Below are positions 1 through 12,465 of a DNA stretch of 64,000 nucleotides, one piece after another; within the stretch, counting starts at the first letter, position 1; each line of letters opens with the position of its first letter. The stretch covers positions 1,995,001-2,059,000 of the forward strand of contig NZ_CP029761.1 of assembly GCF_006874585.1 (NCBI RefSeq), given 5' to 3'. The notes beneath the pieces were generated by a model that saw only the letters and a list, made by a program, of their open reading frames with translations, had not been told where the DNA came from and searched no databases. The translations under genes and the position numbers were made by a program. The DNA is from Sphingomonas sp. IC081 (GTDB taxonomy: Bacteria; Pseudomonadota; Alphaproteobacteria; Sphingomonadales; Sphingomonadaceae).

Positions 1-287
1 GGCCAGATCGTGCCGCTTTCCTCACGCGGGCCGTTCTCTGCGAGGCACTGGGCGTCGCGGTAGGCGAGCCACTTGCGCTGCGCGTCGAGCAGCCGATTGA
101 AATTTCCGCCGGGGCCCTGCCTGTCGGCGGCCTTCGCCGCCGCTGCCGCCTTCCCCCAGGCCTCGTTCATCGCCCGGTCGGCCGACTGGAAGTCGCGGTA
201 CGAACAGATGTTCATGTCCGTCTGCGTCATCGCGTTGGCGCAATCGATCGCGGGCTCCGAGGCCAGGAGAAGGATCGGCAGGATCAT
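1..287 (-). CDS. DUF1311 / LprI-like secreted protein (partial)
   Basis: Read from the ATG at 287, this frame stays open for 95 codons to the window edge, so the C-terminus is missing. It begins with a short hydrophobic stretch (MILPILLLASEP) that could be a signal peptide. It then shows the spaced Cys and aromatic pattern of the DUF1311 (lysozyme-inhibitor LprI-like) family: DCANAMTQTDMN, a Cys soon after, then LLDAQRKWLAYRDAQC. The start lies 7 bases after the bioB stop on the same strand, so it is probably the next gene of the propionate operon. The family is probably periplasmic; any link to propionate metabolism is by position only. The family call is by motif and moderately sure. Confidence 0.7.
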   Translation of the reverse strand, partial: MILPILLLASEPAIDCANAMTQTDMNICSYRDFQSADRAMNEAWGKAAAAAKAADRQGPGGNFNRLLDAQRKWLAYRDAQCLAENGPREESGTIW

Positions 288-294
288 GCGTGGA

Positions 295-1353
295 TCACTC
301 CGCCGCTTCCAGCTTCGCGCAGCCCTTGGGCATGCGCTGGGCTTCGACCTGAGCCGGGGTCAGTTCGATGGCCATTGGCTTGATGCCGAGGCGGGCGAAC
401 ATCGCCGCGTCATTGTCGTCACCCGAATTCGGCGCGGTCAGCAGCTTGTCGCCGGTGAAGATCGAGTTGGCGCCGGCCATGAAGCACATGGCCTGGGTCA
501 CTTCGGACATGCTCTCGCGGCCCGCCGAGAGGCGCACCATCGACAGCGGCATGGTGATGCGCGCAACCGCCACGGTGCGCACGAATTCGACGTCGTCGAT
601 CTTGGCGAGCGGGGTGTCGGCCAGCATGTCGCCCAGCACGGTGCCCTTGACCGGCACCAGCGCGTTGACCGGCACCGACTGCGGGTGATCGGGCAGCGTC
701 GCCAGCGTGTGGATGAAGCCCACGCGGTCGGCGCGCGTCTCGCCCATGCCGACGATGCCGCCGGAGCAGACGTTGATGCCCGCCATGCGCACGTTCGACA
801 GCGTATCGAGACGGTCGTCCATCGTGCGCGTGGTGATCACCTGGTCATAGCGTTCGGGCGAGGTGTCGATGTTGTGGTTGTAGTAATCGAGGCCCGCTTC
901 GGAGAGCATGTCCGCCTGATCGGGGGTCAGCATGCCCAGCGTCATGCAGGTTTCCATGCCCATCGCACGCACGCCCTTCACCATCTCGATGATGGCGGGC
1001 ATGTCGCGGTCCTTGGGGTTGCGCCAGGCGGCGCCCATGCAGAAACGGGTCGAGCCCTGATCCGCCGCCTGCGCCGCGCGCTGGAGCACCTGCTGCACTT
1101 CCATCAGCTTGGTCGCCTTGACGCCGCTGCTCGCAGAAACCGACTGCGAGCAATAGCCGCAGTCTTCCACGCAGCCGCCGGTCTTGATCGAAAGCAGCGT
1201 GGAGAGCTGCACTTCGTTGTGCGGATGGCTGGCCCGGTGCACTTCGGCCGCGCGGAACACCAGTTCGGTGAACGGCAGGTCGAACAGGCCTGCGATTTCC
1301 TCGCGGGTCCAGTCGGTACGGGGGGTGATGGCGGTGGTCTCGGTCATGATCAT
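295..1353 (-). CDS. bioB: biotin synthase
   Basis: A 352-residue radical-SAM enzyme that inserts sulfur into dethiobiotin, the last step of biotin synthesis. The [4Fe-4S]/SAM motif CVEDCGYC gives Cys61, Cys65 and Cys68, and the length is normal for BioB. The start may be the first ATG (1353) or the ATG two codons later (1347). It lies 101 bases downstream of the methylmalonyl-CoA mutase gene on the same strand. Propionyl-CoA carboxylase is a biotin enzyme, so making the cofactor in the same operon is sensible. I infer co-transcription from orientation and the lack of a visible terminator. Confidence 0.96.
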   Translation of the reverse strand: MIMTETTAITPRTDWTREEIAGLFDLPFTELVFRAAEVHRASHPHNEVQLSTLLSIKTGGCVEDCGYCSQSVSASSGVKATKLMEVQQVLQRAAQAADQGSTRFCMGAAWRNPKDRDMPAIIEMVKGVRAMGMETCMTLGMLTPDQADMLSEAGLDYYNHNIDTSPERYDQVITTRTMDDRLDTLSNVRMAGINVCSGGIVGMGETRADRVGFIHTLATLPDHPQSVPVNALVPVKGTVLGDMLADTPLAKIDDVEFVRTVAVARITMPLSMVRLSAGRESMSEVTQAMCFMAGANSIFTGDKLLTAPNSGDDNDAAMFARLGIKPMAIELTPAQVEAQRMPKGCAKLEAAE

Positions 1354-1454
1354 TCCTCAGGCGGCCGGAACGCGCGCGGGATAACGCACGGGATTGCTGG
1401 GGGCCAAAGCTCCGCCATAATCGCAAGCGCGGCGCCGATCCAGCATCGCCGTCC

Positions 1455-3617
<2,163 letters not shown>

Positions 3618-3667
3618 GTTCCGCATCCCTTCCGGCCCGCTCGCATTGCCGCGGACCGTAAATCCTA

Positions 3668-4120
3668 TCAGTGAGCGCCCTTGGGCGTTTCCATGATCTC
3701 GGTGAGCTGACCGCCCATGTCCCGGGGGTGGACGAAGAAGATCAGCGTCCCGTGCGCGCCCATGCGCGGCTCACCCAGCACGCGCTTGCCGAGGCTCTCG
3801 AACCAGGCCTTGGCGGCGTGAATGTCCGGCACTTCGTAACAGATGTGGTGCTGCCCCCCGAGCGGGTTCTTCTCCAGCCACTTGCCCACCGCCGAGTCCG
3901 GCGCGGTCGGCTGGAGCAGCTCGATCTGCGTACCCGCCGTGCCATTTTCACCGGGCGTGTTGACGAAGCAGACGCGCACCTGCTGGCTTTCGAGCACGAA
4001 CGGCTCGGTGATGTCGGTCGCGCCCATGACGTCGCGGTAGAACGCGATAGAAGCGTCGAGATCCGGCGTCGCGACGCCAATGTGGTTGAGACGGCCAAGC
4101 TTCACAGTCTTACTCCGCAT
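3668..4120 (-). CDS. mce: methylmalonyl-CoA epimerase
   Basis: About 150 residues with the vicinal-oxygen-chelate fold. It racemises (S)- to (R)-methylmalonyl-CoA, linking propionyl-CoA carboxylase to the mutase. Visible landmarks are [11 protein letters not shown] at the start, the metal-region [10 protein letters not shown], and a C-terminal TEIME glutamate. The ATG at 4120 overlaps the thiolase stop by 11 bases. A GTG at 4105 would begin just after that stop and would remove only five residues, so the true start is unsettled. It sits between the thiolase and mutase genes and is clearly part of the same operon. Confidence 0.93.
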   Translation of the reverse strand: MRSKTVKLGRLNHIGVATPDLDASIAFYRDVMGATDITEPFVLESQQVRVCFVNTPGENGTAGTQIELLQPTAPDSAVGKWLEKNPLGGQHHICYEVPDIHAAKAWFESLGKRVLGEPRMGAHGTLIFFVHPRDMGGQLTEIMETPKGAH

Positions 4121-5300
4121 TCTCGATGATGAGGGCGATGCCCTGCCCGCCGCCGATGCACATGGTGACGAGGCCGTACCTGCCGCCCGAACGCTTCAGT
4201 TCGTAGGCAGCCTTGATCGTCAGCATGCAGCCCGTCGCGCCGACCGGGTGGCCGATCGAGACGCCAGAGCCGTTGATGTTGGTCTTGGCGGGATCGAAGC
4301 CGAGCACCTTGGCGCAGGCCGCGGCCTGGGCGGCAAAGGCCTCGTTGCTCTCGATCACGTCGATCTCATCGAGCGTGAGCCCGGCGCGTTCGAGCGCGAT
4401 GGGAGTGGCCTTGATCGGCCCCTCGCCCATGTATTCGGGCTCGACCCCGGCGTGGCCCCAGGCGACGATCTTCGCCAGCGGCTTGAGCCCGCGCTTTGCG
4501 ACTTCGCTGCCGGTCGCCAGCACGACCATCGCCGCGCCGTCGTTGATACCCGAAGCGTTGCCCGCGGTGACGGTGCCGTCCTTCTTGAAGGCCGCGCGCA
4601 TCGCGCCCAGCACTTCCATCGTAGTGTCGCCCTTCACATGCTCGTCGGTGTCGAACACGGTCACGCCCTTGCGGGTCTTGATCTCGATGGGGAGGATCTG
4701 CTCCTTGAAGCGTCCTTCCGCGATCGCCGCCGCCGCGCGCTGGTGGCTGGTGACGGCCAGCCGGTCCATGTCCTCGCGGGTGATCTGGTGGCGCTCGGCC
4801 ACGTTCTCCGCCGTGATGCCCATGTGATAGCCGCCGATGGCGTCCGACAGACCCAGCGTGAGCGCGTCTTCCTGCGTATTGGCGCCCATCTTGCGCCCCC
4901 AGCGCACGCCGTGATCATGGTAGGGCACGTTCGACATCGATTCCGCGCCGCCCGCGAGCGTAACCGAGGCCTCGCCCAGCTTCATCGCGCGCGCCGCGTT
5001 GACGATCGCCTCGACGCCCGAGCCGCACAGGCGGTTGAGCGTGAGCGCGGGCACCGAGAGCGGCACGCCGGCATTGATGCCGATCACCCGGCTGAGCATC
5101 TCGTCGCGCGCGCTGGTCGGCATGACCTGCCCGACAACGACATGGCCCACGGCCTCGGGCTCGATCCCGGCGCGCTTGAGCGCTTCGGCGGCGACAAGGC
5201 CGCCGAGGTCCGAGGGCATGAACGACTTCAGCGAACCGCCGAAGTCGCCGACTGCCGTGCGCACGCCACTGACGATGTAGATGTCTTCAAGATCAGCCAT
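4110..5300 (-). CDS. acetyl-CoA acetyltransferase (thiolase)
   Basis: A 396-residue thiolase. The nucleophilic Cys92 lies in NRLCGSG, the His in GVSIGHPVGATG, and the second catalytic Cys in MCIGGGQG. The ATG at 5300 overlaps the upstream stop as TGATG; a GTG one codon earlier is also possible. Thiolases of this class condense or cleave short-chain beta-ketoacyl-CoA. In this operon it may supply propionyl-CoA by thiolysis of 3-ketovaleryl-CoA or feed beta-oxidation products into the pathway. The exact substrate cannot be told from sequence, so no gene symbol is given. Confidence 0.92.
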   Translation of the reverse strand: MADLEDIYIVSGVRTAVGDFGGSLKSFMPSDLGGLVAAEALKRAGIEPEAVGHVVVGQVMPTSARDEMLSRVIGINAGVPLSVPALTLNRLCGSGVEAIVNAARAMKLGEASVTLAGGAESMSNVPYHDHGVRWGRKMGANTQEDALTLGLSDAIGGYHMGITAENVAERHQITREDMDRLAVTSHQRAAAAIAEGRFKEQILPIEIKTRKGVTVFDTDEHVKGDTTMEVLGAMRAAFKKDGTVTAGNASGINDGAAMVVLATGSEVAKRGLKPLAKIVAWGHAGVEPEYMGEGPIKATPIALERAGLTLDEIDVIESNEAFAAQAAACAKVLGFDPAKTNINGSGVSIGHPVGATGCMLTIKAAYELKRSGGRYGLVTMCIGGGQGIALIIENAE

Positions 5301-5535
5301 CACCCGGTTCCCAATTTCAACCAGATCAGCCCGGCAAGCACGCCAAGGCCGCCCAGAAAGTTCATTGTCACGGCGAGGCCGAACATCGTCGTGCCTCGCG
5401 CGAATTCATCGTCGTTCAGGAACTGCAACGGAATGCGCACAGTCCCTTCACGCAATCCTCTAACCCCGTTCCACAGGAACGCGCTGGCGATGCCGGTAAA
5501 AACAAAGATCTGCCAGACATCGAGGAATTCCAGCG

Positions 5536-5539
<4 letters not shown>
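5300..5539 (-). CDS. small two-helix membrane protein, unknown
   Basis: A 79-residue protein with two hydrophobic segments (about residues 7-24 and 51-74) joined by a charged loop ([20 protein letters not shown]). The start is a GTG at 5539 that overlaps the pccB stop as GTGA, and its own stop overlaps the thiolase ATG as TGATG. This double translational coupling argues that it is real and made together with its neighbours. I do not recognise a named family. It could be an inner-membrane partner of the pathway or an unrelated passenger. Confidence 0.7.
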
Positions 5540-7062
<1,523 letters not shown>

Positions 7063-7118
7063 CCGTTATCCCTTGCAGTGACCTTGCAGTACCTGGGGCC
7101 TTTGGCTGGCCGCTCGGC

Positions 7119-7186
7119 GCAAATTTGCTGTGACTGCTAAGGCAGGTCGGAACGCTCAGGTCAATAGTTTTAATCGCGCGGTTAAA
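7119..7186 (-). promoter_or_regulatory. candidate operators of the pccB operon
   Basis: Two inverted repeats lie in the only long gap before pccB. 7119-7128 is the perfect palindrome GCAAATTTGC, 57 bases before the start. 7169-7186 is TTTAATCGCGCGGTTAAA, in which 8 of 9 base pairs match. Propionate operons in alphaproteobacteria are known to be controlled by short-chain-acyl regulators (PccR/ScfR type) that bind TTTGC-type half sites, and the first palindrome contains such half sites in the opposite order. Function is inferred; no regulator gene is adjacent. Confidence 0.4.
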
Positions 7187-7293
7187 TGGTCGGAGTAATG
7201 ATCTGGCGCCAAATCCGCCCCACCGATGGCTATCCAACGCCCCGCCGATAAAATGGCGCAATTTCGCGATATCAAAGCCGTGCAGCACCCTGA

Positions 7294-7338
7294 AAACACG
7301 AAAGCCCGGGAGCCACACGCGACGGTGACCCCCGGGCT
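7294..7338 (-). terminator. hairpin downstream of gor
   Basis: Read on the minus strand, AGCCCGGG (7338-7331) pairs with CCCGGGCT (7310-7303) across a 20-base loop and is followed by TTCGTGTTTT. It lies about 75 bases after the gor stop. The stem is solid but the T-run is broken, so it is a moderate candidate for the gor terminator. Confidence 0.5.
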
Positions 7339-7411
7339 ATCTTCACTCCCGCGCGGAGGCGGTTGCGACATTTGCATGCAACTGAGCGGAGGCAGGCGCC
7401 CCCGCTCGGCG

Positions 7412-8758
7412 TCACTTCATCAGCACCAGTTCTTCCGACATCGTCGGGTGGACGGCAACGGTGGCGTCGAAATCGGCCTTGGTCAGCCCCGCCTTCACCG
7501 CAATGGCGGCAGCCTGGATGATCTCGGGCGCTTCCGGCCCGATCATGTGCAGCCCCAGCACGCGCCCCGTGCCCGCCTCGCAGATCATCTTGTAGAGCGA
7601 GCGTTCGTTACGGTGGGCAACGACGTTCTTCATCGGCCGGAAGTCGCTGGTATAGACTTCCACCTCACCGTACTGCTGGCGCGCCTGCGCTTCGGTCAGG
7701 CCCACCGCGCCGATCGGCGGATGGCTGAACACGGCCGAGGGAATGCAACCATAGTCCACCGTCGCCGGCTTGCCGCCGAACACGGTATCGGCAAAGGCAT
7801 GGCCCTCGCGGATGGCCACCGGGGTCAGCTGTACACGATTGGTCACGTCGCCCACGGCGTAGATGTGGTCGACGCTGGTCTTCGAATACTGGTCGACCAG
7901 AATCGCGTTCTTGTCGTCCACTGCGACACCGACGTTCTCCAGCCCCAGCCCCTCGACATTGGGCACGCGGCCGGTGGCGAACATCACGCAGTCGACTTCA
8001 ATCGGATCGTGATTGGTCATCGAAACCGTCAGTGAGCCATCGGCATTCTGCTCGATGCCGCGGAAGTCGGCGTTGAAGCGGAAGTCGATGCCCTTGGCGA
8101 TCGAGATCTGCAGCAGACGGTCGCGCAGTTGTTCGTCGTAGCCGCGCAGGAGCTGATCGGAGCGGTTGATCAGCGTCACCTTGGCACCGAACTCGTGGAA
8201 GATGCCCGCGAACTCGTTGGCGATGTAACCGGCCCCGGCGATCAGCATGCGCTTCGGGATCGCGTCGAGGTGGAACGCCTCGTTGGAGGTGATGCCCAGT
8301 TCATGTCCCGGGCAGTTCGGCACCTGCGGACGCGCGCCGGTGGCGATCAGGATCACTCTGGCCGTCTTCTTCTCACCGCTCGACAGCGTGATCTCGTGCG
8401 GACCGGTGATGACCGCACGCTCGTGGAAGATCTCGACCTTGTTGTTCGAAAGTGTCTGCGTGTAGAGCCCGTTGAGCCGGTCGACGTCGCCCAGCACGTT
8501 GTCCCGCAGCTTCAGCCAGTCGAACTTCGCCTCGGGAATGTCCCAGCCGAAATGTTTGGCGTCTTCGAGATCCTCGGCAAAATGCGCGCCGTAGACCAGC
8601 ATCTTCTTGGGCACGCAGCCACGGATCACGCACGTCCCGCCGACCCGGAACTCCTCCGCCACCGCCACGCGCGCCCCGTGCGATGCGGCAATACGGCTGG
8701 CACGCACGCCGCCCGATCCGGCGCCGATGGTGAAGAGGTCGTAGTCGAATTCGGACAT
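7412..8758 (-). CDS. gor: glutathione-disulfide reductase
   Basis: A 448-residue FAD-dependent disulfide oxidoreductase that uses NADPH to reduce oxidised glutathione. The N-terminal FAD motif is GAGSGGVRA, the redox pair is Cys43 and Cys48 in GGTCVIRGCVPKK, and the C-terminal active-site His is in AVHPTMSEE. I chose the ATG at 8758 (MSEFDYD); the frame is open for eight more codons upstream without family likeness. It is transcribed away from the hydrolase at 9024. The dimerisation end and NADPH domain are complete. Confidence 0.94.
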   Translation of the reverse strand: MSEFDYDLFTIGAGSGGVRASRIAASHGARVAVAEEFRVGGTCVIRGCVPKKMLVYGAHFAEDLEDAKHFGWDIPEAKFDWLKLRDNVLGDVDRLNGLYTQTLSNNKVEIFHERAVITGPHEITLSSGEKKTARVILIATGARPQVPNCPGHELGITSNEAFHLDAIPKRMLIAGAGYIANEFAGIFHEFGAKVTLINRSDQLLRGYDEQLRDRLLQISIAKGIDFRFNADFRGIEQNADGSLTVSMTNHDPIEVDCVMFATGRVPNVEGLGLENVGVAVDDKNAILVDQYSKTSVDHIYAVGDVTNRVQLTPVAIREGHAFADTVFGGKPATVDYGCIPSAVFSHPPIGAVGLTEAQARQQYGEVEVYTSDFRPMKNVVAHRNERSLYKMICEAGTGRVLGLHMIGPEAPEIIQAAAIAVKAGLTKADFDATVAVHPTMSEELVLMK

Positions 8759-8927
8759 GCGGCTTGCTCCTATGCCCCCCATCCGGGGGCGTACTCTCTT
8801 GCGGCGCGCATATGGGGCATCGGCGCATGGATTGCCAACGGGTCATTTGCGCCTGACCGCCGCAGGCCTTTCGGAACGGACCGGCATTCGGGTCGTCGAA
8901 AACCTCAAACCACTGGACGCAGACTCA

Positions 8928-8955
8928 TTGTCAACTTTTTTGGTTGAGTTATAAG
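8928..8955 (+). promoter_or_regulatory. possible sigma-70 promoter of the 9024 hydrolase
   Basis: TTGTCA (8928-8933) and TTATAA/TATAAG (8949-8955) are spaced 15-16 bases apart in an AT-rich patch inside the gor/hydrolase divergent gap. Downstream, GCCCACCG (8966-8973) pairs with CGGTGGGC (8996-9003), a leader hairpin that ends just before the GGGAG ribosome site. Suggestive only. Confidence 0.35.
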
Positions 8956-9023
8956 GAGTCGCATCGCCCACCGCACCTTGTCTATCCCCGGGGTTCGGTG
9001 GGCACCCTTACGGGAGACGATGA

Positions 9024-9671
9024 ATGGCACAGACGCACACGCCGCAGGCGCCTGCCGAAAAGCCCCTGGTCCTGCTGATCCCCGGCCTTGATGGCAGCGG
9101 GCCGGGCCATTGGCAGCGCCGCTGGTCGGAAGAGATGGACAATGCCCAGATGGTCGACCTCGGCCTCTGGGAAAAGCCGCACCGCAACACCTGGATCAAC
9201 CGCCTGAACCTCGCTGTGCAGCGGGCCGGACGGCCGGTGGTGCTGGTCGCGCATAGCCTCGGCTGCCTGCTGACCGCATGGTGGGCGAAGTTCGAGCAAC
9301 CCGGCTGGTCGAGCCCGGTAGTCGGCGCCCTGCTGGTGGCGCCGCCGGAAGTGGACTTTTTCCCGCGCGATGACCGCCTCAACGGCTTTGCACCGACGCC
9401 CGCCGATGCCCTGCCCTTCCCCTCGATCCTCGTCGCCAGCCGCAACGATCCATGGATCGGTTTCCCGACCGCAAAGCTGCTCGCCAAGCAATGGGGCAGC
9501 GAGTTCGAGGATGCCGGCGAGGCCGGGCACATCAATGCCGATTCGAAGATCGGCAGCTGGGAAGACGGCAAGCTCCTGCTGCACCGCCTGCTGAACACGC
9601 GGCCCGTCGCCTCGGCCCCGCATATCCCGACCCATGGAGACTGGTCCGAGGGCCTCGAATACCGCGCCTGA
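9024..9671 (+). CDS. RBBP9/YdeN-type serine hydrolase
   Basis: A 215-residue compact alpha/beta hydrolase. The nucleophile elbow is VAHSLGC (Ser78), with Asp142 in SRNDPW and His169 in EAGHINADS, the usual triad of the RBBP9/YdeN family. No signal peptide is seen, so it is likely cytoplasmic. A good ribosome site (GGGAG) lies about 8 bases before the ATG. The family acts on esters or peptides, but the substrate is unknown. It stands alone, divergent from gor and convergent with pgi. Confidence 0.87.
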   Translation: MAQTHTPQAPAEKPLVLLIPGLDGSGPGHWQRRWSEEMDNAQMVDLGLWEKPHRNTWINRLNLAVQRAGRPVVLVAHSLGCLLTAWWAKFEQPGWSSPVVGALLVAPPEVDFFPRDDRLNGFAPTPADALPFPSILVASRNDPWIGFPTAKLLAKQWGSEFEDAGEAGHINADSKIGSWEDGKLLLHRLLNTRPVASAPHIPTHGDWSEGLEYRA

Positions 9672-9682
9672 CAGTCCGTCAG

Positions 9683-9789
9683 AAAATTCGCCGCAGGCGA
9701 ATTTTGCGGCACTAGCCCCCCCCCCCCACCCGACCACCCAACGATTATACCCCGGTGGGTGGTCGGGTGGGGGAGTGGGCCGGTGCCGC
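9683..9789. repeat. dispersed palindromic element, copy 1
   Basis: A perfect 10-bp hairpin (AAAATTCGCC 9683-9692 with GGCGAATTTT 9696-9705) is followed directly by an 84-base near-perfect palindrome (9706-9789). The palindrome's ends are GCGGCAC and GTGCCGC and its inner arms are CCCGACCACCCA and TGGGTGGTCGGG. The left arm contains a run of 12 C (9716-9727). A second, clearly homologous copy in the same orientation lies at 30964-31045. This copy sits between the convergent hydrolase and pgi genes. Confidence 0.85.
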
Positions 9790-9808
9790 CATTCAACTTG
9801 AGGAGGAT

Positions 9809-9848
9809 CGGGCCGGGGATGCACCTGCATCCCCGGCCCGTTCTTTTT
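9809..9848 (+). terminator. intrinsic terminator of the 9024 hydrolase
   Basis: A perfect 15-bp stem (CGGGCCGGGGATGCA 9809-9823 with TGCATCCCCGGCCCG 9826-9840) is followed by TTCTTTTT (9841-9848) on the plus strand. The T-run overlaps the pgi stop codon on the other strand. On the minus strand no T-run follows, so its main direction is plus. Confidence 0.8.
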
Positions 9849-11367
9849 ACTTGATGCCGGCGAGTTCCAGCAGCGCCTCGGTGGAGGGATCGAACGAGGT
9901 GCCGCCGGTCTCGATCTGCTTGGCAATTTCCTTGCCCAGTTCGACGCCGAACTGGTCGAAGGGATTGATGCCCATCAGCACGGCATTGGCGAACGTGCGA
10001 TGTTCGTGGAACGCGATCAGCGCGCCGAAAGTGGCGGGGCTGACTTCGTCGAGCAGGATCGTCGCCGAGGGACGGTCGCCCGGATAGGCGCGCGCCGGGT
10101 CCTCGCTGGCCTTGCCCGCCATCAGCGCGGCGCCCTGCGCGAAGCAGTTCGACAGCAGGATGCGGTGATGCGCGGGATTGAGATCGTCGCCCGGCCCGAT
10201 TGCGGCAATGAAGTCCACCGGCACGATGTTGGTGCCCTGATGGAGCAACTGGAACACCGCGTGCTGCGCATCGGTACCGACACCGCCCCAGGTGATCGGC
10301 GCGGTCGGCCCATCGACGGGCGAGCCATCCACCTTCACGCTCTTGCCGTTCGATTCCATCTCCAGCTGCTGGAGATAGTCCGGCAGCAGCTTCAGGCGCT
10401 CGTCATAGGCAAAGACGCCGCGCGTCTGGCAGCCGCGCAGGCGGGTGTAGTACTGGTCCGCGAAGGCGGCGCGCAGCGGCAGGTTGGCAAGGCCGTCGGT
10501 ATCGCGGAAATGCGCGTCCATTGCCGCCGCCCCGTCGAGGAACTCGGCAAAGTCCGGCCAGCCGAGCGCCATCGCGACCGGAAAACCGATCGACGACCAC
10601 AGCGAATACCGGCCGCCGACGCTTTCCGAGAACGGCAGGATGCGGGTCTCGTCGACGCCCCATTCGATCGCCTTGTCGGGCGCCGCGGTCAGCGCGACGA
10701 CGCGGCCATAAGGGTCCTCGACGCCGTTCTCGCGCAGCCAGGCGATGGCGCTTTCGGCGTTGGTCATCGTCTCGATGGTGGTGAAGGTCTTGGAAGCGAC
10801 CGCCAGCATCGTGGTCGCCGGATCGCACTTGGCAAAAGCGGCTTCGAGCGCGCAGCCGTCGATGTTCGAGACGACCTGCACGTTCACCATCGCGCCGTCG
10901 CGCGCCAGCGCGTCGATCGCGAGCGCCGGGCCAAGCGCGGAGCCGCCGATGCCGATGTGGATGAGGTGCTTCACCTCACCCATGGCACCGCGGTGGATGG
11001 CCTCGACGATGGCGGCCATCCGGCCGTGGAATTCAGCGGCGAGTGCGACGCTCTCTTCCTTGCCGACGCCGCGCTGGGCGGTGTGCTCGGCAGCGCGGCC
11101 TTCGGTGGTGTTGACGATCTCGCCGTCGAACAGCGCCTTGCGGCGGGCATCGAAGTCCATCGCGGCGGCCAGTTCCTCGAAGGCGGCGACGTGCGCGGCA
11201 TCGAGGTGGGTCTTCGACCAGTCGAACCGCATGCCGCAGTCGGTCTCGATGTCACTGGCCTCGAAATGGGTCGCAAACGTGTCGAGGCGGGCGGGATCGG
11301 CGGCAAAAAGCTCCTTCAGGGTCGGCTTGGGAAGGCCCTCCAGCTTGGTCCACACCGCTTTGCTCAT
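9847..11367 (-). CDS. pgi: glucose-6-phosphate isomerase
   Basis: A 506-residue enzyme interconverting glucose 6-phosphate and fructose 6-phosphate. Visible family signatures are GIGGSALGP, GGRYSLWSS and the C-terminal GINPFDQFGVELGK. The open frame continues upstream to 11595, but the family starts at the ATG at 11367 (MSKAVW), which has an AGGGATACGAGG ribosome site. It is divergent from lepB across 228 bases and convergent with the small hydrolase. Length is a little short of enterobacterial Pgi, as is usual in sphingomonads. Confidence 0.96.
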   Translation of the reverse strand: MSKAVWTKLEGLPKPTLKELFAADPARLDTFATHFEASDIETDCGMRFDWSKTHLDAAHVAAFEELAAAMDFDARRKALFDGEIVNTTEGRAAEHTAQRGVGKEESVALAAEFHGRMAAIVEAIHRGAMGEVKHLIHIGIGGSALGPALAIDALARDGAMVNVQVVSNIDGCALEAAFAKCDPATTMLAVASKTFTTIETMTNAESAIAWLRENGVEDPYGRVVALTAAPDKAIEWGVDETRILPFSESVGGRYSLWSSIGFPVAMALGWPDFAEFLDGAAAMDAHFRDTDGLANLPLRAAFADQYYTRLRGCQTRGVFAYDERLKLLPDYLQQLEMESNGKSVKVDGSPVDGPTAPITWGGVGTDAQHAVFQLLHQGTNIVPVDFIAAIGPGDDLNPAHHRILLSNCFAQGAALMAGKASEDPARAYPGDRPSATILLDEVSPATFGALIAFHEHRTFANAVLMGINPFDQFGVELGKEIAKQIETGGTSFDPSTEALLELAGIK

Positions 11368-11595
11368 GCCTCGTATCCCTTCATTCGAATATATCGCCAG
11401 TCTTGGGGGCAAGCTGGCGGCTAAAAACGCGGGCCGCGTTATGCATGGCAGGCAGGGCAAGGCCAAGTGCCATTGTTGGAGCCTCACCGTTAGAGGGCCA
11501 ATCCAGCGAAAAGATGACGATTTTGGTCGACCTGAAACGGGTCTCCATCGGGATTGCGCTTGACGGCAGCGCGCGGGCGCAACAAGGGTCGCCAC

Positions 11596-12465
11596 ATGAG
11601 CGAAACCGACACTGCCACTCAGGCCCCGTCATCCGCAAGCCCCGCGCAGGCCGACAAGGCACAGCGCGACAAGCGATCAGAACAGCCCAAGAAGGACGAC
11701 AGCTTCATCGCTTTCCTGTTCTGGCTGGTTCTGGGCGTAGTCGTGCTGCGCAGCTTCATCATCTCGCCCTTCAACATTCCCAGCGAATCGATGCTGCCGC
11801 GCCTGCTGAACGGCGACTATCTGTTCGCCACCAAGTGGTCCTACGGCTACTCGAAGTACTCGCTGCCCTTCAGCCTGCCGCTGATCCCGGGCCGCGTGTT
11901 CGCCAGCCAGCCCGAGCGCGGCGACGTCGCCATCTTCAAGGCGCCCCCGGGCAACGACGTCGACTACATCAAGCGCGTCATCGGCCTTCCGGGCGACGAA
12001 GTGCAGGTCAAGGGCGGGCAGGTCTGGCTCAACGGCAAGCCGGTGCCCCGCGTGAAGCAGCCCGATTTCGTGCTGCCCGTCACCCCCAACACCCATTGCT
12101 ACGCGCCCGAATTCGAAGGCACCGACGCCAAGGGCGGCCCGGTCTGCAACTATCCGCAGTACCGCGAGACCCTGCCCAACGGCAAAAGCTACAACGTGCT
12201 CGACCTCGGCCAGACGCCGCAGGACGACACCGGCGTCTATGTCGTGCCCGAAGGCCAGATGTTCATGATGGGCGACAATCGCGACAACTCGCTCGACAGC
12301 CGCTTCCCCGCCGTGGAAGGCCAGGGCATCGGCATCGTTCCGCAGGAAAACCTCGTCGGCAAGGCCTCGGTCATGATGTTCTCGACCGATGGCTCGGCCA
12401 ACTGGTTCCTGCCCTGGACCTGGTTCACAGCCGCGCGCTGGAGCCGCATCGGGAGCGTGATCTGA
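11596..12465 (+). CDS. lepB: signal peptidase I
   Basis: A 289-residue inner-membrane protease that removes signal peptides from exported proteins. After a charged cytoplasmic N-terminus there is one membrane helix (about residues 38-57). Then come catalytic Ser65 in IPSESMLP, Lys126 in DYIKRVIGLPGDEV, and the closing box GDNRDNSLDSR. I chose the ATG at 11596, which has an AAGGG site, over an open frame that begins at 11554. The stop is directly followed by the rnc GTG, so lepB-rnc-era form an operon. Confidence 0.96.
   Translation: MSETDTATQAPSSASPAQADKAQRDKRSEQPKKDDSFIAFLFWLVLGVVVLRSFIISPFNIPSESMLPRLLNGDYLFATKWSYGYSKYSLPFSLPLIPGRVFASQPERGDVAIFKAPPGNDVDYIKRVIGLPGDEVQVKGGQVWLNGKPVPRVKQPDFVLPVTPNTHCYAPEFEGTDAKGGPVCNYPQYRETLPNGKSYNVLDLGQTPQDDTGVYVVPEGQMFMMGDNRDNSLDSRFPAVEGQGIGIVPQENLVGKASVMMFSTDGSANWFLPWTWFTAARWSRIGSVI

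Noticed and set aside
7372..7381. TTGCATGCAA palindrome next to the gor stop
   Set aside because: Ten-base palindrome far from the pccB start and downstream of gor; likely chance.
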